From: Streptomyces sp. NBC_00510
GTDB taxonomy: Bacteria; Actinomycetota; Actinomycetes; Streptomycetales; Streptomycetaceae
Reading direction: 5' to 3'
DNA: 64,000 nt
Assembly (NCBI GenBank): GCA_036013505.1
Contig: CP107851.1
Span: 4,659,501-4,723,500 of the forward strand
In this document: one piece after another, positions 10,908 to 19,437 of the stretch
How positions within the stretch are numbered: the first letter of the stretch is position 1
How the letters are laid out: every line of letters starts with the position of its first letter
The notes under the pieces: generated by a model
What the model saw: only the letters and a program-made list of their open reading frames with translations
Database searches by the model: none
Told to the model about the DNA's origin: nothing
Position numbers and translations under genes: made by a program

Positions 10908-11552
10908 TCAGCCCGTGGCCCGCTCCTCGGGGGGCGGCGGCGTGCGGCGGCGCGGCGGGAAGATCTCGGCCGGCGTGGGCACCTTGCGCTTCTCCTCACC
11001 GGGGTCCGGCGCGGCCGGCTCGGCGGGGGGCGTCTTCGGCTCGGGCTTGGGGCCCGGCTTGGGATCGTCGGCGGCGGCCCGTCCGCCGGGCAGCGCGCGC
11101 AGCCGGGCCCTGCCGGTGGAGGGCGTGCCGCAGGGCTGTGAGGGAGCGGGGATGCGCGCCTCCAGGCGGGCACGCACGTCGAGCTCCGCCAGGTGCTCGC
11201 AGCGGCGCAGCACGGCCCGCCTGCGGTGCGCCTCGGCGTCCGTGCACGGCGCGTCGTGCAGTCGGCGCAGCGCGGCGAGGTCGTCCGGCAGGGGCACGTA
11301 ACCGGTGTCGAGCGCGCCCGTCAGCCGCTCGAGGTAGCCGGCGGCGCTGCCCGGCAGCGCCGCCCGGTACCGGGCGAGTTCCGCGAGCTGGAAGGTCCGC
11401 AGCCGCCCGCCCTCGCGGGCCGCCTCGTCGATGTCCTCGGCGAGGCGCAGATAGTCCCTGACCTCGTCGGGGGTGGGGATCATGGTGCTGGACTGGAGGG
11501 CCGCTGAGAGGGCGCGCCGGAGCACGCGCAGTTCATCCGCGCTGAACGCCAT
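10908..11552 (-). CDS. hypothetical protein with Pro/Lys-rich tail
   Basis: 214 residues from ATG 11552 (preceded by GAGGCGGA); an ATG at 11582 in the same frame has no ribosome site. The first 130 residues are alpha-helical (FSADELRVLRRALSAALQ, SAAGYLERLTGALDTGYVPL), resembling a small actinobacterial all-helical family without known function. From about 150 the chain becomes low-complexity: PKPGPKPEPKTPPAEPAAP, then a basic/proline end. No signal peptide or membrane helix. It lies downstream of coaX in the same direction with a 120-bp gap, so it could be the distal gene of that operon. Confidence 0.7.
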   Translation of the reverse strand: MAFSADELRVLRRALSAALQSSTMIPTPDEVRDYLRLAEDIDEAAREGGRLRTFQLAELARYRAALPGSAAGYLERLTGALDTGYVPLPDDLAALRRLHDAPCTDAEAHRRRAVLRRCEHLAELDVRARLEARIPAPSQPCGTPSTGRARLRALPGGRAAADDPKPGPKPEPKTPPAEPAAPDPGEEKRKVPTPAEIFPPRRRTPPPPEERATG

Positions 11553-11672
11553 TCCGCCTCGGGACCCGTGTGGCGTGGGCATGGTCTGACTTTACGTACT
11601 AAGCGAACAAAATACGCGTAACCAGATATGGCCGGGCGTGCCGCGTGCCTCCCCCGTGCGCCTGCCGGGCCG

Positions 11673-12470
11673 TCAGGTCGTCGACACGTTCCGCTCGTAG
11701 ACCAGCCGGAGGCCTATCAGGGTCAGCCAGGGCTCGTGGACATCGATGACCGCCGACTCGCCCAGCACCAGCGGCGCCAGCCCGCCGGTGGCGATGACCG
11801 TGACGTCGTCCGGGTCGTCGGCGAGCTCCCGCGCCATCCGCTCGGCCACGCCGTCCACCTGGCCGGCGAAGCCGTACAGGATGCCGGACTGCATGGCCTC
11901 GATGGTGTTCTTGCCGATGACGCTGCGCGGGCGGGTCAGCTCCACCTTGCGCAACTGGGCGCCGCGGGCGCCCAGGGCGTCCACGGAGATCTCGATGCCG
12001 GGGGCGATGGCGCCGCCGGCGTACTCGCCGCGCGTCGTGACCGCGTCGAAGGTGGTGGCCGTGCCGAAGTCCACCACGATGCACGGCCCGCCGTAGAGGT
12101 GGACGGCGGCGAGGGAGTTGATGATCCGGTCGGAGCCGACTTCCTTGGGGTTGTCGGTGAGCACCGGGACGCCGGTCTTGACGCCGGGCTCGACGAGGAC
12201 CGCCGGCACGTCGCCGTAGTAACGGCGCGTCACCTCCCGCAGCTCGTGCAGCACCGAGGGGACGGTGGAGCAGATGGCGATCCCGTGGATGTTGTCGCCC
12301 AGCTCCTCGCCGAGCAGCGGGTGCATGCCCATCAGGCCCTGCATGAGGACGGCCATCTCGTCCGCCGTGCGGCGCGCGTCGGTGGAGACCCGCCAGTGCT
12401 CGACGATCTCGTCCCCGTCGAACAGCCCCAGGACGGTGTGGGTGTTGCCGACGTCGATGGTGAGAAGCAT
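11673..12470 (-). CDS. coaX: type III pantothenate kinase (CoaX)
   Basis: 265 residues. It phosphorylates pantothenate to 4'-phosphopantothenate, the first committed step from pantothenate to coenzyme A; the type III enzyme is resistant to CoA feedback. The ATP-binding DVGNTHTVLGLF is at 6-17. VGSDRIINSLAAVHLYGGP and VVDFGTATTFDAV are the two other ASKHA-fold phosphate motifs. Its ATG overlaps the nadC stop as TGATG, indicating translational coupling at the end of the panC-nad operon. Having CoaX directly after panC places pantothenate supply and use on one transcript. Confidence 0.96.
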   Translation of the reverse strand: MLLTIDVGNTHTVLGLFDGDEIVEHWRVSTDARRTADEMAVLMQGLMGMHPLLGEELGDNIHGIAICSTVPSVLHELREVTRRYYGDVPAVLVEPGVKTGVPVLTDNPKEVGSDRIINSLAAVHLYGGPCIVVDFGTATTFDAVTTRGEYAGGAIAPGIEISVDALGARGAQLRKVELTRPRSVIGKNTIEAMQSGILYGFAGQVDGVAERMARELADDPDDVTVIATGGLAPLVLGESAVIDVHEPWLTLIGLRLVYERNVSTT

Positions 12471-13480
12471 CAGTCCCGCTCCGACCCCTCGGACCGCAGG
12501 TCCAGCCCGATGTCGAGGATCGGCGAGGAGTGCGTCAGGGCGCCCACGGCGAGGTAGTCGACGCCGGTCGCGGCGTAGGCGCGGGCGTTGTCCAGGGAGA
12601 GCCGGCCGGAGGACTCCAGCAGGGCGCGGCCCGCGACGATGGCGACCGCCTCCTCCGTCTCGGAGGGGGTGAAGTTGTCCAGCAGGATCAGGTCCGCGCC
12701 CGCCTCCAGGACCTCGCGGACCTGGTGCAGGGTGTCGACCTCGACCTCGATCGCCAGCTCGGGGAACTCCTCGCGGACGGCCTTGAAGGCGGCCGCCACG
12801 CCGCCCGCGGCGACCACGTGGTTGTCCTTGACCAGGGCCGCGTCCGACAGCGACATGCGGTGGTTGACGCCGCCGCCGCAGCGGACCGCGTACTTCTCCA
12901 GCGCGCGCAGGCCCGGGGTCGTCTTCCGGGTGTCGCGGACCTGCGCCTTGGTGCCCTCCAGCGCGTCGGCCCAGCGGCGCGTGGTGGTGGCGATCCCGGA
13001 CAGCCGGCACATCAGGTTGAGCGCGCTGCGCTCGGCGGTCAGCAAGTCCCTCGTACGGGTGCGCACGGAGAGCAGCACTTGACCCGCCTCGACCCGGTCG
13101 CCGTCCTCGACGTGCCGCTCGACCTCGAACTCGTCGGTGCACACGATGGACAGGACCGCCTCGGCGACCCGCAGCCCGGCGACCACGCCGGCCTCGCGCG
13201 CGGTGAAGTCACCGGTGGCCAGGGCGTCCTCGGGGATGGTGGCCACGGTGGTGACGTCCACCCCGCCGTCCAGGTCCTCCTCGATGGCCATGTGCGCGAC
13301 GTCCTCGACCAGCACCGGGTCCAGCCCGGCGTCGACGAGCAGCCGCGCGAGGTCGGGGTCGAGACCGCACTCGCTCGGGTCGTGCGCGTAGTCGTCGCCG
13401 GAACCGCAGCCGCAGCCGTCGCCGCAGCCACCGCCGCCGGCGCCGCCGATCTGCAGGAGGGGGAGGTCGGGCGTGCTCAT
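12470..13480 (-). CDS. nadC: nicotinate-nucleotide pyrophosphorylase, carboxylating, with Cys/Gly-rich N-terminus
   Basis: 336 residues. It converts quinolinate and PRPP to nicotinate mononucleotide. Core motifs are present: LLTAERSALNLMCRLSGIAT, RDTRKTTPGLR with the PRPP-binding Arg/Lys, GGGVNHRMSLSDAALVKDNH and the C-terminal LAVGALTHS. The enzyme core starts near residue 40. Before it is an unusual leader with DLPLL at 5-9 and cysteines at 19, 23, 25 and 38 in a glycine run (CGDGCGCGSG), which E. coli NadC lacks and which looks like a metal site. Start overlaps nadB by ATGA. nadA, which makes quinolinate with NadB, is not in the window. Confidence 0.95.
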   Translation of the reverse strand: MSTPDLPLLQIGGAGGGGCGDGCGCGSGDDYAHDPSECGLDPDLARLLVDAGLDPVLVEDVAHMAIEEDLDGGVDVTTVATIPEDALATGDFTAREAGVVAGLRVAEAVLSIVCTDEFEVERHVEDGDRVEAGQVLLSVRTRTRDLLTAERSALNLMCRLSGIATTTRRWADALEGTKAQVRDTRKTTPGLRALEKYAVRCGGGVNHRMSLSDAALVKDNHVVAAGGVAAAFKAVREEFPELAIEVEVDTLHQVREVLEAGADLILLDNFTPSETEEAVAIVAGRALLESSGRLSLDNARAYAATGVDYLAVGALTHSSPILDIGLDLRSEGSERD

Positions 13481-15207
13481 CGCAGGTGCTCCGTTCCAGG
13501 ACGGGTAGCGGGAAGGTCCGCTGTGGGGGTGGTGCGGATGGTGAGACTAGTGGGTGCCGCGGGCAGCCCCGCACCACCGGCGGGGAGCCGGACGACGATG
13601 TGCCGGCGCCAGTTCTCGTCGTCGCGCCCGGGCCGGTCCTCGCGCCAGTGGCAGCCGCGGGTCTCCTCACGGCGGCGGGCCGCCTCGACCAGGACCCGGG
13701 CGACCAGGCAGAGGTTGGTCGCCTCCCAGGTCTCCACGCAGGGCTCGGCCGTCTTGCCGTCGCGCTCCAGCAGTTCCTCGGCGTCGGCGTACATCCGGCT
13801 CAGCGCCGCCGCCGCGCCCTCCAGGCTGTCCGCGCTGCGCAGCACTCCCGCGCCGCGCGTCATGATCCGCTGGATCGCGAAGCGGGCCTCGGAGGGCAGC
13901 AGCGGGGAACGGCCCGGTTCCGGGACCACCGGGGCGCCGGGGGCCGCGGGGTGCTCGGCGATGTCGGCGGCGATGCGCTCGGCGAAGACCAGCCCCTCCA
14001 GGAGGGAGTTGGACGCCAGCCGGTTGGCGCCGTGCACGCCCGTGCAGGCGACCTCGCCGCACGCGTACAGGCCGGGCACCGTGGTGCGGCCGTGCAGGTC
14101 GGTGCGGACGCCGCCGGAGGCGTAGTGCGCCGCGGGCGCCACCGGGATCGGCGTGGTGACCGGGTCGATGCCGTTGGCGCGGCAGGCGGCCAGGATCGTC
14201 GGGAAGCGCTGCTCCCACATCCGCGCGCCGAAGTGCCGGCCGTCGAGGTACATGTGCTGGGCGCCGGTCTCCTGCATGCGGCGCATGATGCCCTTGGCGA
14301 CGATGTCGCGCGGCGCCAGCTCGGCCAGCTCGTGCTGCCCCTGCATGAAGCGCACCCCGTCGGCGTCCACGAGGTACGCGCCCTCCCCGCGCACGGCCTC
14401 GGAGACCAGCGGCTGCTGGCCCTCCGCGTCCGCGCCGAGGAAGAGCACCGTCGGGTGGAACTGCACGAACTCCAGGTCCGAGACCTCCGCGCCGGCGCGC
14501 AGCGCGAGCGCCACCCCGTCGCCCGTGGACACCGCCGGGTTGGTCGTGGCCGAGAAGACCTGCCCCATGCCGCCGGTGGCCAGCACCACGGCGCGGGCCC
14601 GCACGGCGCCGACGCCGTCACGCTGCCCCTCGCCCATGACGTGCAGGGTGACGCCCGCGGTACGGCCCTCGGCGTCGGTCAGCAGGTCGAGCACGAGCGC
14701 GTTCTCGATGAACTCGATCCTGGCCTCGCGCACGGCCTCGATCAGCGCCCGGGAGATCTCCAGGCCCGTCGCGTCGCCGCCCGCGTGGGCGATCCGGCGG
14801 CGGTGGTGGCCGCCCTCCCGGGTCAGCAGGATCTCGCCGGTGGCCTCACTGGTGTCGAAGTGCGCGCCCGTCGCGATCAGCCGGCGGACGGCGTCGGGGC
14901 CCTCGGTGACCAGGGTGCGCACCGCCTCCTCGTCACAGAGGCCGGCGCCCGCCACAAGGGTGTCGTCCAGGTGCTGCTCCGGGGTGTCGCCCTCGCCGAG
15001 GGCGGCGGCGATGCCGCCCTGCGCCCACCGCGTGGAGCCGTCGTCGAGCCGCGCCTTGGTGACGACGGTGACCTTGGCGCCCTGCGCGGCGCAGCGCAGC
15101 GCCACCGTCAGCCCGGCGACGCCGGAGCCGACCACCACCACGTCCGCCTCGTGCGCCCAGCCGGGCGCGGGGGAGTGCAGCCGTATGCCTGTACCTGTGC
15201 CGCTCAT
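13477..15207 (-). CDS. nadB: L-aspartate oxidase
   Basis: 576 residues, a flavoprotein oxidising L-aspartate to iminoaspartate for quinolinate synthase. The dinucleotide-binding GSGVAGLTVALRCA is at about 27-40; STRWAQGGIAAAL and HYASGGVRTDLHGRT are fumarate reductase/succinate dehydrogenase-family motifs. The C-terminal helical domain follows (EATNLCLVARVLVEAA). The tail from about 540 is longer and more proline/alanine-rich than in E. coli. Starts and stops overlap its neighbours by 4 bp on both sides, so translation is coupled with panC upstream and nadC downstream. Confidence 0.97.
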   Translation of the reverse strand: MSGTGTGIRLHSPAPGWAHEADVVVVGSGVAGLTVALRCAAQGAKVTVVTKARLDDGSTRWAQGGIAAALGEGDTPEQHLDDTLVAGAGLCDEEAVRTLVTEGPDAVRRLIATGAHFDTSEATGEILLTREGGHHRRRIAHAGGDATGLEISRALIEAVREARIEFIENALVLDLLTDAEGRTAGVTLHVMGEGQRDGVGAVRARAVVLATGGMGQVFSATTNPAVSTGDGVALALRAGAEVSDLEFVQFHPTVLFLGADAEGQQPLVSEAVRGEGAYLVDADGVRFMQGQHELAELAPRDIVAKGIMRRMQETGAQHMYLDGRHFGARMWEQRFPTILAACRANGIDPVTTPIPVAPAAHYASGGVRTDLHGRTTVPGLYACGEVACTGVHGANRLASNSLLEGLVFAERIAADIAEHPAAPGAPVVPEPGRSPLLPSEARFAIQRIMTRGAGVLRSADSLEGAAAALSRMYADAEELLERDGKTAEPCVETWEATNLCLVARVLVEAARRREETRGCHWREDRPGRDDENWRRHIVVRLPAGGAGLPAAPTSLTIRTTPTADLPATRPGTEHLR

Positions 15208-16058
15208 CGGCGGGCTCCGAACTCCAGGGGGATGTTGTCGATCAGCCGGGTCGTGCCGACCCTGGCGGCGACCGCGAGCACCGCCGGCCCGGTGTGGCCG
15301 GGGGCGGCCTCGGTGAAGTCTCGCGGGTCGATCAGGGCGAGGTAGTCCACGGCGAGGCCGTCGCCCTTCTCCAACACCGTCCGCGCCGCGGCCCGTACAG
15401 CCTCCGGCCCGTCGTCCAGCGCGTCGCGCCCGGCGAACAGGGCGCGGGAGAGGGTGAGGGCGGTCCCGCGGTCGCCGTCGGAGAGGTACCGGTTGCGGCT
15501 GGACAGGGCCAGGCCGTCCGGCTCGCGGACCGTGGGCACGCCGACGATCTCGGCCGGGAAGTTCAGGTCCGTCACCATGCGGCGGATGAGGGCCAGTTGC
15601 TGGGCGTCCTTCTGGCCGTAGAAGGCGACGTCCGGCCGGGTCAGGTGGAGCAGCTTGGCGACGACGGTCAGCATGCCGTCGAAGTGGCCGGGGCGCACGG
15701 CGCCCTCGTAGCCCTCGCCCATCGGCCCGGCGCTGATCCGCACCTGCGGCTGCCCGCCGGGGTAGACCTCGTCGGCGGCGGGCGCGAAGACGAGGTCGGC
15801 GCCGGCCCGCCCGGCGGTCTCGACGTCGGCGTCGAGGGTGCGCGGGTAGCGGTCGAAGTCCTCGTCCGGCCCGAACTGCAGCGGGTTGACGAAGACGGTG
15901 ACGACGACGGTGCCGTCCCCCACCCGCTCGCGGGCGGTCCGCACGAGGGTCGCGTGCCCCTCGTGCAGCGCGCCCATGGTCATGACGACCCCGACCTCGC
16001 CGGGCCGGCCCTCGACGGCCGCCCGCAGCTCACGCGCGGTGTGCACCAGCCTGGTCAT
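15204..16058 (-). CDS. panC: pantothenate synthetase
   Basis: 284 residues, the usual length. It joins pantoate and beta-alanine using ATP. The HIGH-family motif appears as MGALHEGHATLVRTAR near 29-44; FVNPLQFGPDEDFDRYPRT and GQKDAQQLALIRRMV, followed by the KMSKS-loop equivalent LSSRNRYLS, complete the active site. It is the second gene of the overlapping operon; its start shares ATGA with the DUF2520 gene. panB and panD are not here. Confidence 0.97.
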   Translation of the reverse strand: MTRLVHTARELRAAVEGRPGEVGVVMTMGALHEGHATLVRTARERVGDGTVVVTVFVNPLQFGPDEDFDRYPRTLDADVETAGRAGADLVFAPAADEVYPGGQPQVRISAGPMGEGYEGAVRPGHFDGMLTVVAKLLHLTRPDVAFYGQKDAQQLALIRRMVTDLNFPAEIVGVPTVREPDGLALSSRNRYLSDGDRGTALTLSRALFAGRDALDDGPEAVRAAARTVLEKGDGLAVDYLALIDPRDFTEAAPGHTGPAVLAVAARVGTTRLIDNIPLEFGARR

Positions 16059-16990
16059 CGCTTTCCCCCCTCGGCGCCGTCCGCCAGGACGCCCAGCAGC
16101 GCCTCCGCGAACTCCGGCTTCAGCATCCCGCCCGCCAGGGCGCGGTCCGCCGTGGCGCGGGCCATCGCGACGTACGGGGCCACCATCTCCGGCGCGTGTC
16201 GGCGCAGCTCCGCCAGGTGCGCCGCGACCGTGCCCGCGTCGCCGCGGGCGACCGGGCCGGTGAGGGCCGCGTCACCGGAGCGCAGGGCGTTGTCCAGGGC
16301 CGCGCCGAGCAGCGGGCCCAGCATGCGGCCGGGTTCGGCGACGCCGGAGGCGCGCAGCAGCTCCATGGACTGGGCGACCAGGGTGACCAGGTGGTTCGCG
16401 CCGATCGCCAGGCCCGCGTGGTAGAGCGGGCGCGCCGACTCCTCGATCCACTCGGGCTCACCGCCCATCTCGATCACCAGGGCCTCGGCCGCCATCCGCA
16501 GCTCCGCCGGTGCCGTGACGCCGAACGAGCAGCCGGCCAGCCGCTGCACGTCGACGGAGGTGCCGGTGAAGGTCATCGCGGGGTGCAGGGCCAGCGGCAG
16601 CGCGCCCGCGCGCAGGGCCGGCTGCAGCACGCCGGTGCCGTACCGGCCCGAGGTGTGCACCAGCAACTGGCCCGGCCGTACGGCTCCGGTCTCGGCGAGG
16701 CCGGTCACGAGCTCCGGCAGCGCGTCGTCCGGCACCGTCAGCAGGACGAGCTCGGAGCGGGCCAGCACCTCGGCCGGCTCCACGAGCGGCACGTCGGGCA
16801 GCAGGGCGGCGGCACGGCGGCGTGAGGCGTCGGACACACCCGACGCCGCGACCGGGTGGTGCCCGGCGAGCTTCAGCGCGGCCGCGAGCGCGGTACCGAC
16901 CCGCCCCGCGCCGACGACGCCGACCGTGAGCCGCGCGGGGCGGGCCTCCACGTCGGGGGGCAGGGGCCCCGGGGTGTGCGATGCGTTCAC
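16055..16990 (-). CDS. Rossmann-fold/DUF2520 protein, first gene of the pan-nad operon
   Basis: 311 residues from GTG 16990, with GGAAGG about 10 nt upstream. The NAD(P)-binding VGVVGAGRVGTALAAALKLAG lies at about 22-42. LVLLTVPDDALPELVTGL is the second strand of the dinucleotide fold, and PLALHPAMTFTG with GCSFGVTAP introduces the helical DUF2520 domain (LYHAGLAIGANHLVTLVAQS). The two-domain layout matches 6-phosphogluconate-dehydrogenase-like reductases, including ketopantoate reductase (PanE). Its place directly before panC makes a pantoate-forming reductase plausible, but no substrate motif proves it. It diverges from the threonine-aldolase gene over a 102-bp shared promoter region. Confidence 0.9.
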   Translation of the reverse strand: MNASHTPGPLPPDVEARPARLTVGVVGAGRVGTALAAALKLAGHHPVAASGVSDASRRRAAALLPDVPLVEPAEVLARSELVLLTVPDDALPELVTGLAETGAVRPGQLLVHTSGRYGTGVLQPALRAGALPLALHPAMTFTGTSVDVQRLAGCSFGVTAPAELRMAAEALVIEMGGEPEWIEESARPLYHAGLAIGANHLVTLVAQSMELLRASGVAEPGRMLGPLLGAALDNALRSGDAALTGPVARGDAGTVAAHLAELRRHAPEMVAPYVAMARATADRALAGGMLKPEFAEALLGVLADGAEGGKR

Positions 16991-17092
16991 GCTGCGCTGG
17001 CCTTCCGTTCCAGTCCTCACGGGGGTACCGGACGTTCTCGTCAATGCTACGCGAATGTTTCCCCGCGCCCTCCGGGGCGGCAGGATCGGTCC

Positions 17093-18226
17093 ATGACCTC
17101 TGCCGATGACGAGAAGGCGCGGCGCATCGCCGCCGTACGCGCCTGCGACCGCGTGCTGTCCCACGGGAAACCCGCCACGATGCGGGAACGGCTGGCGAGA
17201 CTGGCCGGACGGGACGGCCTGGACGGCCCCGTGGACATGTACGGCGACGGGATCGTCGCCGAACTGGAGCACCGGGTGGCCGGGTTGCTCGGCACGGAGG
17301 AGGCCGTCTGGTTCCCCACCGGGACGATGGCCCAGCAGGTCGCCCTGCGCTGCTGGGCGGGACGCACCGGCAACCCGGTCGTCGCGCTGCACCCGCTGGC
17401 CCACCCCGAGGTGCACGAGCGCGGCGCGCTGTCCGCGCTGAGCGGGCTGCGGACCGTCCACCCCACCACGGCCCGCCGCATACCGGACGCGGACGAGGTG
17501 CGCGGCATGGACGAGCCCTTCGGCACGCTCATGCTGGAGCTGCCGCTCCGGGACGCCGGCTTCGTCCTCCCCACCTGGGACGAACTCACCGCCACCGTGG
17601 CCGCGGCACGCGAGCGCGACGCCGTCGTCCACTTCGACGGCGCCCGCCTGTGGGAGTGCCCGCCGCACTTCGGGCAGCCCCTGGACGAGATCGCGGGGCT
17701 CGCCGACAGCGTGTACGTCTCCTTCTACAAGTCCCTCGGCGGCGTCTCCGGCGCCGCCTTGGCCTGCCCCGCCGACCTCGCCGCCGAGGCGCGCACCTGG
17801 CGGCACCGCTACGGCGGGCTGGTCTTCCAGCAGTGGCCGGCGGTGCTGGCGGCGCTCGACGGGCTCGACCGCGAGCTGCCGCGCCTGCCGGAGTACGTGG
17901 CCCACGCGAAGGTCGTCGCGGCGGCCCTGCGGGACGCACTCGCGGCGGGGGCGGGCTGGGTCCGGGTCCACCCGGACGTACCGCACACGCACCAGTTCCA
18001 GGTGTGGCTCGCACAGTCCCCGGACCTCCTCAACGAGGCCGCGGTGCGGCAGGCCGAGGAGACCAAGACGGCGCTCTTCGGCCGCTGGGCGGAGGCGGAA
18101 GTGCCGGGAGTCGCCATGACGGAGGTCACGGTGGGGGCGTCCGCCCTCGAGTGGGACGCCGCCGCCGTGGGGGACGCCGTCGCGGACTTCCTCCATCTCG
18201 TGGACGTCGCCCGCGGTACCGCCTGA
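17093..18226 (+). CDS. beta-eliminating lyase / threonine aldolase family PLP enzyme
   Basis: 377 residues from ATG 17093. PLP fold type I: EEAVWFPTGTMAQQVAL (cofactor phosphate region), VVHFDGARLWE (Asp that binds the pyridine nitrogen), and SVYVSFYKSLGGVSGA, in which Lys213 should form the Schiff base. Members cleave L-threonine or other beta-hydroxy amino acids to glycine and an aldehyde. The N-terminal MRERLARLAG stretch and long C-terminal domain fit low-specificity aldolases, but exact substrate preference cannot be read from sequence. It is transcribed away from the pan-nad operon and converges on the two-component pair across a large palindrome. Confidence 0.88.
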   Translation: MTSADDEKARRIAAVRACDRVLSHGKPATMRERLARLAGRDGLDGPVDMYGDGIVAELEHRVAGLLGTEEAVWFPTGTMAQQVALRCWAGRTGNPVVALHPLAHPEVHERGALSALSGLRTVHPTTARRIPDADEVRGMDEPFGTLMLELPLRDAGFVLPTWDELTATVAAARERDAVVHFDGARLWECPPHFGQPLDEIAGLADSVYVSFYKSLGGVSGAALACPADLAAEARTWRHRYGGLVFQQWPAVLAALDGLDRELPRLPEYVAHAKVVAAALRDALAAGAGWVRVHPDVPHTHQFQVWLAQSPDLLNEAAVRQAEETKTALFGRWAEAEVPGVAMTEVTVGASALEWDAAAVGDAVADFLHLVDVARGTA

Positions 18227-18280
18227 CCCACGCGCGAGCGGCTGCGCCGGGCCGCCCGGTGGTTGTGTGCGGCTCGGTAT

Positions 18281-18679
18281 TTGTGTGCGGGTTGTTTGCG
18301 CCTGCGGCGGGCGGTTCCCCGCCGCCCGCCCGATTGCCCGGCGCGGTCAGTGCGGGCCTGCGCATCGTGTGCCTGGGTCGGGGCCGCGCCGGCGCACGTC
18401 CTCAGCGCTCGCGGTTTACCCCTGCAGTATTCGGCGCCGGGTCCCCCGCTCGTCGCTTCCGGGCGCACCCCGCAGGCGACGAGCGGTGCGCGCGATGCCG
18501 GATGACGTAGGGCAGCGCCGCGAGCGCCGAGGTGGGGGTCCCCCCGGCCGAAGGCTGGGGGCGTACCCCGGCGCGGCACCGACCCAACAACGACCGCGCG
18601 AGGCGGTCACCGACCGCGCCGGGCAATCGGGAGGGCGGGCGGGGGATACCCGCCGCAGGCGCAAACAACCCGCACACAA
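18281..18679. repeat. 400-bp imperfect palindrome between convergent genes
   Basis: The two ends are inverted repeats: 18281-18352 and 18608-18679 match at about 63 of 72 positions, with the outer 31 bp identical. Inversion symmetry continues inward: GGGTCGG.GCCGCGCCGG near 18375 and 18575, a 13/14 match at 18400-18414 versus 18519-18533, and a perfect inner stem CGCTCGTCGC / GCGACGAGCG (18447-18456, 18476-18485). It behaves as two head-to-head copies of a roughly 190-bp unit filling the gap between the convergent aldolase and response-regulator genes. It could act as a bidirectional terminator or be a non-autonomous mobile repeat; no flanking target duplication was identified. Confidence 0.85.
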
Positions 18680-18701
18680 TCACCGGGCCCCCGCTGTGCG
18701 G

Positions 18702-19394
18702 CTACGCGCCGCCACCGCTGCCGGCGCGGACAAGCCCCGTCTCGTACGCGAGGACGACCGCCTGCACCCGGTCCCGCAGATCCAGCTTCGTGAGGATGCG
18801 CCCGACGTGCGTCTTCACCGTCGCCTCGCTGAGCACCAGCTTCGCCGCGATCTCCCCGTTCGACAGCCCCTGGGCGACCAGCAAAAGCACCTCCCGCTCG
18901 CGGTCCGTCAGCCGGTCCACCTGCTTGTGCGTCGGCTGGCTCGTGCTCGGCAGCAGCGGGGTGAAGCGGTCCAGCAGGCGCCGCGTGGTGCTGGGGGCGA
19001 CGACCGCGTCGCCGCTGTGGACGGCGCGGATCGCCGTGAGCAGCTCGTCCGGGGGGACGTCCTTGAGCATGAAGCCGCTCGCGCCGGCCTTGAGCGCGGA
19101 GAAGGCGTACTCGTCGAGGTCGAAGGTGGTCAGGATGAGCACGCGGGGCCCGCCGTCGTCGGGGGTGCGGTCGGGGGCGCCGCAGATCTGGCGGGTGGCC
19201 TCGACGCCGTCCAGGCGGGGCATGCGGACGTCCATGAGGACCACGTCCACCGGGGTGGTGCGCAGGGTCGCGACGGCTTCCGCGCCGTCCCCGGCCTCGG
19301 CGACGACCTCCATGTCGGGCTGGGCCTGCAGCACCATGCGGAAGCCGGTGCGCAGCAGCACCTGGTCGTCGACGAGCATCACGCGGATCGCCAT
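18702..19394 (-). CDS. NarL/LuxR-type response regulator
   Basis: 230 residues from ATG 19394, preceded by GAGGACCC; an in-frame ATG at 19427, 10 bp after the kinase stop, would add 11 residues. The receiver domain has DD at 9-10, the phosphoacceptor Asp55 (VVLMDVRMP) and the conserved Lys in MLKDVPPDELL. The C-terminal helix-turn-helix reads LTDREREVLLLVAQGLSNGE then EATVKTHVGRIL. It pairs with the histidine kinase immediately upstream. By S. coelicolor synteny the pair is about SCO3389/3390; target genes are unknown. Confidence 0.93.
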   Translation of the reverse strand: MAIRVMLVDDQVLLRTGFRMVLQAQPDMEVVAEAGDGAEAVATLRTTPVDVVLMDVRMPRLDGVEATRQICGAPDRTPDDGGPRVLILTTFDLDEYAFSALKAGASGFMLKDVPPDELLTAIRAVHSGDAVVAPSTTRRLLDRFTPLLPSTSQPTHKQVDRLTDREREVLLLVAQGLSNGEIAAKLVLSEATVKTHVGRILTKLDLRDRVQAVVLAYETGLVRAGSGGGA

Positions 19395-19437
19395 GGGTCC
19401 GGTCCTCTTTCCCTCTTCTGTCGTCATTCCGTTCCCG

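Noticed and set aside
18227..18701. Genes inside the palindrome
   Set aside because: Frames on both strands are mirror images of each other owing to the inverted repeat and encode Pro/Arg-rich peptides without ribosome sites.
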